A stretch of DNA of 64,000 nt, taken from Sphingomonas sp. Lineage in GTDB: Bacteria; Pseudomonadota; Alphaproteobacteria; Sphingomonadales; Sphingomonadaceae. Within the stretch, counting starts at the first letter, position 1. The number at the start of each line of letters is the position of its first letter. Positions 57,399 to 64,000 of the stretch are shown piece after piece. The translations under genes and the position numbers were made by a program. The notes beneath the pieces are model-generated. The model ran no database searches, was not told where the DNA came from, and saw only the letters and a program-made list of their open reading frames with translations. The DNA is taken from contig JAFOMG010000024.1 in the NCBI GenBank assembly GCA_017418975.1, positions 62,001 to 126,000 of the forward strand, read 5' to 3'.

Positions 57399-57628
57399 CA
57401 GACGCCGAACGCCTGGCGATGAAGCGCTACTACATCATCGTCGCGGTCAACATGCTCGGCACCGCCGGCGCCGTGATCGGGCTGCTGGTCGCCGGCCGCG
57501 CGCAGCATTATGGCATGACGGTCTTCGGCGGCGCGATCTTGTTGTCGTCGCTCTATTTCATGGCGGTGGTGCCGCGCTTCCTCGCGCGGCGCTGGAAGAC
57601 CCCGGTGGAAGCGACGCCCGAGGCATGA
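57395..57628 (+). CDS. Small two-span membrane protein
   Basis: 77 residues. Two membrane helices (YYIIVAVNMLGTAGAVIGLL and MTVFGGAILLSSLYFMAVV) are flanked by charged ends. Both its start and its stop overlap neighbouring genes by four bases, which is strong evidence that it is a real gene. No family name is recognised; it is regularly found before ATP12 genes in sphingomonads as far as I recall. Confidence 0.8.
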   Translation: MTDAERLAMKRYYIIVAVNMLGTAGAVIGLLVAGRAQHYGMTVFGGAILLSSLYFMAVVPRFLARRWKTPVEATPEA

Positions 57629-58302
57629 AGCGTTTCTGGAAGGACGTGACCGTCGAGAACGGCCAGGTGGCGCTCGACGGCAAGCCGGTGCGCACGCCCG
57701 ATCGCGCCCCGCTCGCCCTGCCCAGCCCGGCGCTGGCCGAGGCGGTGGCGGAGGAATGGCGCGCCGTGGGCGAGACGATCGATCCGCGCGCGATGAAGCT
57801 CACCGGCCTCGCCAATGCCGCGATCGACAAGATCGCGGTCGATCCCGCGCCCTTCGCCCAGGGCCTCGCCGCCTATGGCGAGAGCGACCTGCTCTATTAT
57901 CGCGCGGATGGCCCCGAACCGCTGGTCGCGCGCCAGGCCGAAGCCTGGGACCCGCTGCTCGACTGGGCGCGCCGCCGCTACGACGTGCATTTCGAGACCG
58001 CGACCGGCGTGATGCACCGGGCCCAGCCCGAAGCCACCGTCGCGCGGCTGGCCGAGGCGGTGCACGCGCTCGACGCCTTCCATCTCGCCGGGCTCTCGCC
58101 GGTGGTGACGATGAGCGGCACGCTGATCGGCGCGCTGGCGCTGCTCGAAGGCGCGGTGCATGCCGAGACGTTGTGGCAGGCCGCGCATGTCGACGAGCTG
58201 TGGCAGGCCGAGCAATGGGGCGAGGACACGCTGGCGGTGCAGGCCCGCGACGCGCGCCGGGCCGATTTCGACGCCGGCGTGCGCTTCCTGGAATTGCTTT
58301 AG
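57625..58302 (+). CDS. ATP12-family chaperone
   Basis: 225 residues. MKRFWKDVTVENGQVALDGK, PVRTPDRAPLALPSPALAEA and EWRAVGETIDPRAMKLTGLA mark the N-terminal domain, and the GESDLLYYRAD and AxGVMHRAQP-like stretches with DELWQAEQWGEDTLA mark the C-terminal domain. In mitochondria ATP12 helps assemble the alpha subunit of F1-ATPase; the bacterial homologue is assumed to do the same in the cytoplasm. Start overlaps the previous stop (ATGA). Confidence 0.92.
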   Translation: MKRFWKDVTVENGQVALDGKPVRTPDRAPLALPSPALAEAVAEEWRAVGETIDPRAMKLTGLANAAIDKIAVDPAPFAQGLAAYGESDLLYYRADGPEPLVARQAEAWDPLLDWARRRYDVHFETATGVMHRAQPEATVARLAEAVHALDAFHLAGLSPVVTMSGTLIGALALLEGAVHAETLWQAAHVDELWQAEQWGEDTLAVQARDARRADFDAGVRFLELL

Positions 58303-58308
58303 GCATCT

Positions 58309-58329
58309 CCCCTCCCTGAAAGGGAGGGG
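58309..58329 (+). repeat. CCCCTCCCT/AGGGAGGGG hairpin after the ATP12 gene
   Basis: Perfect 9-base arms 58309-58317 and 58321-58329 with loop GAA. It sits seven bases past the stop and belongs to the same short family as 59925-59949 and the two arms at 63468-63590. It may help end the long crcB-ATP12 transcript. Confidence 0.7.
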
Positions 58330-58389
58330 ATTCAGAGCGGCGAAACGCCCGATGACAGCCGCTTCAGACCACCGGCGCCCGGACGGGCT

Positions 58390-58956
58390 TCAGGCGCCGG
58401 CTGCCCCGGCTCGCCGCGGCAGCGCCCAGGCGAGTACCGCGCCGGCCGCGATCCAGCTCACCACTTCGCTCACCCAGAGATAGAGGAAATAGCCCCAGGG
58501 CGCGTGGTTGAAGATCGGCTGGCCGAGATCGGAATAGGCAGTGACCGCCACCGCCACGATCGCCACCAGCCTCAGCCGCCCCGCGAAATCGAGCCCGCCC
58601 GCCACCGCGCGCAGCGCGAAACCGGCGAGCAGCACGCAGATAATGGCGAGGACCAGCCCGCCCACCAGCGCATTCGCATCGAACGCCGCGAAGCCGCGCT
58701 GGTTGAACAGGATCATCGCCACCGGCCCCTGGCCATAGAGCGCCGTGCCGGCCGACGTATAGGGCCAGGGCACCGGATAGGCCCCGGTGCCGAGCGGCCC
58801 GAGATGCTGGGCCAGCGCCGCGTGGAGCGCCGCGCCGGTGGCGTCGTCGGTCTTGGAAAGCGCGAGCAGGTTGAGGGGCGTCCCCCAGAAGATGAAACCC
58901 ACCAGCCACATGGCCAACCCGCCGAGCGCGCCGCCGAGGAACAGTCTTGCCATCAT
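58390..58956 (-). CDS. Membrane protein of unknown function
   Basis: 188 residues. Spans lie near residues 8-25 (GGALGGLAMWLVGFIFWG), 97-115 (ALVGGLVLAIICVLLAGFAL), 125-145 and 152-175 (GYFLYLWVSEVVSWIAAGAV). Between spans one and two lies a periplasmic loop with GAYPVPWPYTS. I do not recognise a family, though the layout resembles DUF1761-like or similar small integral proteins. It follows gmk by 21 bases on the same strand. Confidence 0.75.
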   Translation of the reverse strand: MMARLFLGGALGGLAMWLVGFIFWGTPLNLLALSKTDDATGAALHAALAQHLGPLGTGAYPVPWPYTSAGTALYGQGPVAMILFNQRGFAAFDANALVGGLVLAIICVLLAGFALRAVAGGLDFAGRLRLVAIVAVAVTAYSDLGQPIFNHAPWGYFLYLWVSEVVSWIAAGAVLAWALPRRAGAAGA

Positions 58957-58977
58957 TACCTCCCCCTGTTGGGAAGG

Positions 58978-59628
58978 CTACTTCATCAACCCGCGGATGA
59001 ATCCGATCAAGCCCGTCTGGCGCGAGCGCTTCAGCCGCTCGGCATTCAGGATGGTGTGGACCGACTTGTAGCATTGGTCGGCATCGTCATTGACCAGCAC
59101 ATAGTCATAGCCGTCCCAGTGGCTCACCTCGTTGGCGGCACGGGCCATGCGGGCATCGATCACTTCGGTCGTGTCGGTGGCGCGGTTGATCAGCCGCTGG
59201 TGCAGTTCCTTGAACGATGGCGGCAGGATGAAGACGCGAACCACGTCGCCGCCGGCCAGCTGGAAAAGCTGCTGGGCGCCCTGCCAGTCGATGTCGAACA
59301 GCACGTCGCGGCCCGAATCGAGGATCGCCTCGACATGCGCGCGCGGCGTGCCGTAGCGATGGTCGAACACATGCGCCCATTCGAGGAACTCGTGGTTCGC
59401 GACCATCTCGCGGAATTTCTCGAGATCGACGAAATTATAGTCGACGCCATCCTTCTCCCCCGGGCGCATCGCGCGGGTGGTGTAGGAGACGGACATCTGA
59501 AGATGGTCGTCGGCGGCGAGCAGCTTGCGGGCGATCGTCGACTTGCCGGCGCCCGAGGGCGAGGAAAGCACGAACAATACGCCGCGGCGCTTGAATCCGT
59601 GCGGGTCGGTCTCGGTGCGATGGGGCAT
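58978..59628 (-). CDS. gmk: Guanylate kinase
   Basis: 216 residues. P-loop SPSGAGKST at about residues 23-31, GMP-binding SVSYTTRAMRPGEKDGVDYN, and EWAHVFDHRYGTPRAHVEA are typical, followed by LFDIDWQGAQQL and the lid region. It phosphorylates GMP to GDP with ATP in the cytoplasm and is essential for GTP and cyclic di-GMP supply. The membrane protein gene lies just downstream; the small protein gene at 59679 lies 50 bases upstream. Confidence 0.96.
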   Translation of the reverse strand: MPHRTETDPHGFKRRGVLFVLSSPSGAGKSTIARKLLAADDHLQMSVSYTTRAMRPGEKDGVDYNFVDLEKFREMVANHEFLEWAHVFDHRYGTPRAHVEAILDSGRDVLFDIDWQGAQQLFQLAGGDVVRVFILPPSFKELHQRLINRATDTTEVIDARMARAANEVSHWDGYDYVLVNDDADQCYKSVHTILNAERLKRSRQTGLIGFIRGLMK

Positions 59629-59678
59629 GGGCGCCTTTGGCTTGGGAGTCCCACCCGCGTCAAGTCATGCGAGTCGAC

Positions 59679-59873
59679 TCAGGCCGATGCGCGCATCCGC
59701 TGCGATATCCGGTGCGCGCCATAGGCGGCGGCGCCGAGCACGATCGCGGCGGGCACGATCTTCTTCGCGGCCTTCCAGGTCAGCACCCCGGCAACGGCGC
59801 CCAGCGCCCCGCCCTCGCCGTCCGCCCGGTCGATGCGGCTGCCGATCCAGCCGGCGATCACGTCCCCGATCAT
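59679..59873 (-). CDS. Small glycine/alanine-rich membrane protein
   Basis: 64 residues; AAGGGAGC lies ahead of the ATG. It begins MIGDVIAGWIGSRIDRADGE and has one hydrophobic stretch (IVPAAIVLGAAAYGAHRI) near residues 38-55. The charged segment and the single span suggest a small inner-membrane protein. No family is recognised. It lies upstream of gmk on the same strand and a palindrome separates it from fumC. Confidence 0.65.
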   Translation of the reverse strand: MIGDVIAGWIGSRIDRADGEGGALGAVAGVLTWKAAKKIVPAAIVLGAAAYGAHRISQRMRASA

Positions 59874-59924
59874 GCTTGCTCCCTTGGTGGTTACGCGGGA
59901 GCAAGCGATTGAAAGGGCTCAAAG

Positions 59925-59949
59925 TTCCCCTCCCTTGCAGGGAGGGGAA
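59925..59949 (-). terminator. Hairpin after fumC
   Basis: Perfect 11-base arms TTCCCCTCCCT (59925-59935) and AGGGAGGGGAA (59939-59949), loop TGC, eight bases past the fumC stop. On the minus strand it is followed by CTTTGAG. Same core as the elements at 58309 and 63468. Confidence 0.65.
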
Positions 59950-59957
59950 GTGCAGGT

Positions 59958-61346
<1,389 letters not shown>

Positions 61347-61468
61347 GCTGGCTGGTCCTCTTGTCCGTTTCGCGCTCCCCTAGCCCCTGGGCCGCCGCGA
61401 TTCCAGCGCTCAGGGATTCTGCGTACGCGTTAACCAAGAGTGCGTTTTTGGCTGCCTAAAAGCGAATC

Positions 61469-62125
61469 ATGTACGTCGATGCGTCCATGGCTGCCCGCGC
61501 GGCGAAAGAACGCCAGCCGCGCAAGAACCTGCTGCTCGCCGCCACGATCGAGGCGGACGGGCTGAAGGTGCCCGTGCGCATCCGCAATCTCTCCGAGGGC
61601 GGGGCGATGGTGGATGGATCGGCCCTGCCCCGCACCGGAACGCTGCTGACGCTCACCCGCGCGGAGATCGAAGTCGGCGGCCGGGTGGTGTGGCAGACGC
61701 AGGGCCGCTGCGGGGTCGCCTTCGACACCAGCGCGATCACCGTCGACGAATGGGTCTCCGGCAATCGCGTTCCGAGTTTCCAGGGCCATCGCGGCCAGGC
61801 CCGGGTCGACGCGATCCAGCAGGCGGTGCGCAGCGGCGGCGCGCTGCCCGCGGAACCGGTCCCGACGGCGGCCGCGCCGGACCTCGCCAATCTCGGCACG
61901 CGCCTGGTCGAGGAGATCTTCCATGTCCGCGAACTGCTCGACCGGCTGGGCGAGCAGCTGATCGACGATCCGCACGTGATCGCCGCCCATATGGCGTCGC
62001 TGCAGAATCTCGATCGCGCCAGCCAGATCCTCGATCACCTGGGCGCGATCCTGGGCGCGGACGATCCCGCCGCCGCCGTGGATGCCGTAGCGATGCAGGA
62101 ACTGCGCGCGCGGCTGCTGCGCTAG
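61469..62125 (+). CDS. PilZ-domain protein
   Basis: 218 residues. The PilZ motifs are RQPRKNLLLAATIEADGLKV (Arg-rich loop) and RNLSEGGAMVDGS (N-x-S-x2-G), followed by the beta-barrel end WQTQGRCGVAFD, so cyclic di-GMP binding is likely. The C-terminal half is helical (LVEEIFHVRELLDRLGEQLI, then HMASLQNLDRASQILDHLGA) with no known family. No clear ribosome site precedes ATG 61469; a second ATG at 61487 is no better. It may respond to the diguanylate cyclase encoded at 19696. Confidence 0.88.
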   Translation: MYVDASMAARAAKERQPRKNLLLAATIEADGLKVPVRIRNLSEGGAMVDGSALPRTGTLLTLTRAEIEVGGRVVWQTQGRCGVAFDTSAITVDEWVSGNRVPSFQGHRGQARVDAIQQAVRSGGALPAEPVPTAAAPDLANLGTRLVEEIFHVRELLDRLGEQLIDDPHVIAAHMASLQNLDRASQILDHLGAILGADDPAAAVDAVAMQELRARLLR

Positions 62126-62151
62126 GGCGAGGCGTTCGGACACCCCTATCC

Positions 62152-62257
62152 GTCACCCCGGCCTTGTGCCGGGGTCCACCGGGAGGCGGACGGAGAACAA
62201 GAAGCTCTTGGTGCTGAATTCGAAGCACCGTGGACCCCGGCACAAGGCCGGGGCGAC
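62152..62257. repeat. Nested inverted repeat (MITE-like) between the PilZ and sspB genes
   Basis: The 28-base ends 62152-62179 and 62230-62257 are reverse complements with one mismatch. Each end is itself a CCCCGGC/GCCGGGG hairpin, and a GGTGCT/AGCACC hairpin lies in the middle. It sits between two convergent genes. Confidence 0.75.
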
Positions 62258-62303
62258 GGGAATTCAGGAACGACGCGCCCCTCGGAACGACGCGGGCGCC
62301 GGC

Positions 62304-62792
62304 TTACTTCTTCCGCTTGAAATCCACCGAGACGACGTTCGAGCCGTCCTCGACCGGCTTGGCTGGCGGCTCGTCATTCTCGGCCTCGTCATGCTGCGGC
62401 TCGGGCTCGTCGCCGCCATCGGCCGCCTGGAAGCGCAGCTCGAAATTCACCGCCGGATCATGGAAGCCGGTGATCGCCGAGAAGGGGATGTTGAGCATCG
62501 CCGGCACCTGATTGAAGCTCAGGCCCACCGAGAATTTATTGTCGTCGACCTTCAGGTCCCAGAATCGATGCTGCAGGACGATGGTCATCTCGTCCGGGAA
62601 GCGATCGATCAGCCGCTGCGGGATGTCGACCCCGGGCGCATGCGTCTTGAAGGTGATGTAGAAATGATGTCCGCCGGGCAGGTTTCCGCCCGAATCGGCG
62701 ACCGAGCCGAGCACGCGGCCGACCACGGCGCGCAGGGCTTCCTGCACGATCTCATCATAGGGAATCAGGCTATCGGGCACGTTGCCGGTCAT
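62304..62792 (-). CDS. sspB: SspB-like ClpXP adaptor (alpha type)
   Basis: 162 residues. DSLIPYDEIVQEALRAVVGR, GGHHFYITFKTHAPGVDIP, LIDRFPDEMTIVLQHRFWDL, FSVGLSFNQVPAMLNIPFSA and ITGFHDPAVNFELRF make the SspB core; the acidic linker (DGGDEPEPQHDEAENDEPP) leads to a short conserved basic end (VVSVDFKRKK), the likely ClpX-binding tail. It delivers ssrA-tagged or other proteins to ClpXP in the cytoplasm. It is divergent from hisB. Confidence 0.92.
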   Translation of the reverse strand: MTGNVPDSLIPYDEIVQEALRAVVGRVLGSVADSGGNLPGGHHFYITFKTHAPGVDIPQRLIDRFPDEMTIVLQHRFWDLKVDDNKFSVGLSFNQVPAMLNIPFSAITGFHDPAVNFELRFQAADGGDEPEPQHDEAENDEPPAKPVEDGSNVVSVDFKRKK

Positions 62793-62863
62793 GCCCCTTG
62801 GGTAGCGTCCCCGGCAGCACGGTCAAGATTGCATGCGCGGCAACCATCGCTATGTGGGACGCC

Positions 62864-63451
62864 ATGCGCACCGCCACCGTGAGCCGCAAGACGAGCGAGA
62901 CCGCCGTCGACGTCACCGTCAACCTCGACGGCACCGGCGCCTATGCCGTTTCCACCGGGATCGGCTTTTTCGATCACATGCTCGAGCAGCTCAGCCGCCA
63001 TTCGCTGATCGATCTCGACGTGAAGACGGTGGGCGACCTGCATATCGACCAGCACCACACGGTGGAGGATACCGGGCTGGCGATCGGGGAGGCCATCGCC
63101 AGGGCGCTGGGCGACAAGAAGGGCATCCGGCGCTATGCCGACGCGCTCTCGCCGATGGACGAGACGCTCACCCGCGTCGCGGTGGACATTTCCGGGCGCC
63201 CCTATCTCGTCTGGAAGACCGAGTTCAGCCAGAAGCGGCTGGGCGAAATGGACACCGAGATGTTCGAGCACTGGTTCCATTCCTTCGCCCAGACCGCCGG
63301 GCTGACGCTCCATATCGAGACACTTTACGGCACCAACAACCATCACATCGCGGAAGCCGCGTTCAAGGGCCTGGCCCGGGCGCTGCGCGAGGCGGTGGAG
63401 ATCGATCCGCGCAAGGCCGATGCAGTGCCCAGCACCAAGGGGGTGCTGTGA
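62864..63451 (+). CDS. hisB: Imidazoleglycerol-phosphate dehydratase
   Basis: 195 residues from ATG 62864 (MRTATVSRKTSETAVDVTVN), the family length. The metal-binding His motifs GFFDHMLEQLSRHSLIDL, DQHHTVEDTGLAIGEA, and the second set NNHHIAEAAFKGLARALREA are intact. It removes water from imidazoleglycerol phosphate in step six of histidine synthesis. hisH follows on the same strand, 142 bases away, across an inverted-repeat element. An earlier ATG at 62852 is possible. Confidence 0.96.
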   Translation: MRTATVSRKTSETAVDVTVNLDGTGAYAVSTGIGFFDHMLEQLSRHSLIDLDVKTVGDLHIDQHHTVEDTGLAIGEAIARALGDKKGIRRYADALSPMDETLTRVAVDISGRPYLVWKTEFSQKRLGEMDTEMFEHWFHSFAQTAGLTLHIETLYGTNNHHIAEAAFKGLARALREAVEIDPRKADAVPSTKGVL

Positions 63452-63467
63452 ACGACGCCATCAGGCG

Positions 63468-63590
63468 CCCCTCCCTCGAAGGGAGGGGCTGGGGATGGGT
63501 CGCGTCCAGGCAATACTGCCGCGTCGCGCCAACCGGCGCCGTAGCGCGTGCATCACCCCACCCCGGCTCCCTCCCTTCCAGGGAGGGGAG
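63468..63590. repeat. Inverted-repeat element between hisB and hisH
   Basis: The left end has CCCCTCCCT/AGGGAGGGG at 63468-63488 followed by CTGGGGATGGG. The right end has CCTCCCT/AGGGAGG at 63570-63586 preceded by CCCCACCCCGG. The two ends are imperfect inverted copies over about 40 bases. The right end supplies GGAGGGGAG (63582-63590), the ribosome site of hisH. Confidence 0.7.
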
Positions 63591-63593
63591 AGC

Positions 63594-64000
63594 ATGACCA
63601 TCGCCCTGATCGACTATGGCGCCGGCAACCTCCATTCGGTCCACAATGCCCTGAAGGCGGCGGGCGCGGCGGACGTCGCGGTCACCGCCGATCCGCAAGC
63701 GGTGCTGGGCGCCGACCGGGTCGTCCTGCCCGGCGTCGGCGCCTTTGGGGCCTGTGCCGCCGGGCTGCGGGCGATCCCCGGCATGGTCGAGGCGCTGCAC
63801 GAGCGGGTCCGCCGGCAGGGCGCGCCCTTTCTCGGCGTCTGCGTCGGCATGCAGCTGATGGCCGATGCCGGGGAAGAGATGGGCAGCCATCCCGGCCTCG
63901 GCTGGATCCCCGGCACCGTCCGCGCGATCGCGCCCGCCCCCGGCATCCGCGTGCCGCACATGGGCTGGAACGACGTCGTACCCACCCTGTCCCACTCGCT
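63594..64000 (+). CDS. hisH: Imidazole glycerol phosphate synthase subunit HisH (3' end outside window)
   Basis: The first about 135 residues are visible. It begins MTIALIDYGAGNLHSVHNAL, has VVLPGVGAFGACAAGL and the nucleophile Cys in FLGVCVGMQLMAD, so the glutaminase domain of the class I amidotransferase is intact as far as it is seen; His and Glu of the triad would be further on. It supplies ammonia to HisF in histidine synthesis. The ATG at 63594 follows GGAGGGGAG, which is part of a palindromic repeat. Confidence 0.96.
   Translation, partial: MTIALIDYGAGNLHSVHNALKAAGAADVAVTADPQAVLGADRVVLPGVGAFGACAAGLRAIPGMVEALHERVRRQGAPFLGVCVGMQLMADAGEEMGSHPGLGWIPGTVRAIAPAPGIRVPHMGWNDVVPTLSHS

Overview
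The window is a continuous piece of a GC-rich alphaproteobacterial chromosome. Gene content (UrcA family, DUF1013/TrcR, DUF1192, alpha-type SspB adaptor, ATP12 chaperone, PaiB-like protein, RcnB/glycine-zipper exported proteins) and the many GTCATCCCCGC-type intergenic palindromes point to the Sphingomonadaceae, most likely Sphingomonas or a close relative. This is inferred from families and style, not from a database match. No rRNA, tRNA, CRISPR array or transposase was seen.

Layout. 1-9.9 kb: a tail that may belong to a helicase, a thioredoxin-fold protein and DUF1289 protein, a Tat-exported amidohydrolase, a dienelactone hydrolase/glutathione transferase pair, a divergent HxlR regulator and acyl-CoA dehydrogenase with two tandem operator-like palindromes between them, arylamine N-acetyltransferase, TrcR, and a coupled LpxH-like phosphoesterase/glycosyltransferase pair. 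10-17.6 kb: a second GST, a flotillin/YqiJ membrane module, quinone oxidoreductase, DUF1192 and clpA. 17.7-29.2 kb: UrcA protein, an unknown exported protein, a 7TM diguanylate cyclase, acyl-CoA ligase with a cupredoxin, aldehyde dehydrogenase, then xseB-ispA-coaD-cyclophilin-queA.

29.2-39 kb, minus strand: the stand-out locus. One 3180-residue YD/Rhs-repeat protein with a late LysM domain ends in a short C-terminal tip that looks like a polymorphic toxin. A small gene 21 bases downstream carries the signature I remember for the Imm32 immunity family. The last roughly 265 codons and the immunity gene are much poorer in GC than the rest of the same reading frame, as expected for an exchanged toxin-immunity cassette. 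I know of no described system with exactly this layout (LysM in place of the canonical Rhs core hallmark, an unassigned tip, Imm32-like partner), so this is my candidate for the novel system.

39-48 kb: EF-hand protein, CDF zinc transporter, HAD phosphatase, Ca2+/H+ antiporter-like protein, a MarR-GNAT fusion, cupin, tgt (separated by about 15 kb from queA, its usual neighbour), a small membrane protein with a coupled upstream ORF, and an SleB-type cell-wall hydrolase. 48-64 kb: recN, bamD, mannose-6-phosphate isomerase, SOUL protein, crcB-rluC-like-paiB-like-HAD-small membrane protein-ATP12 run, gmk, fumC, PilZ protein, sspB, hisB and the start of hisH.

Intergenic DNA is rich in short mobile-looking palindromes in several families. 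Some occur as ordered composites at distant loci, and one appears to supply the ribosome binding site of hisH. All coordinates and motifs come from reading the sequence; family names come from memory of protein families and were not checked by search.
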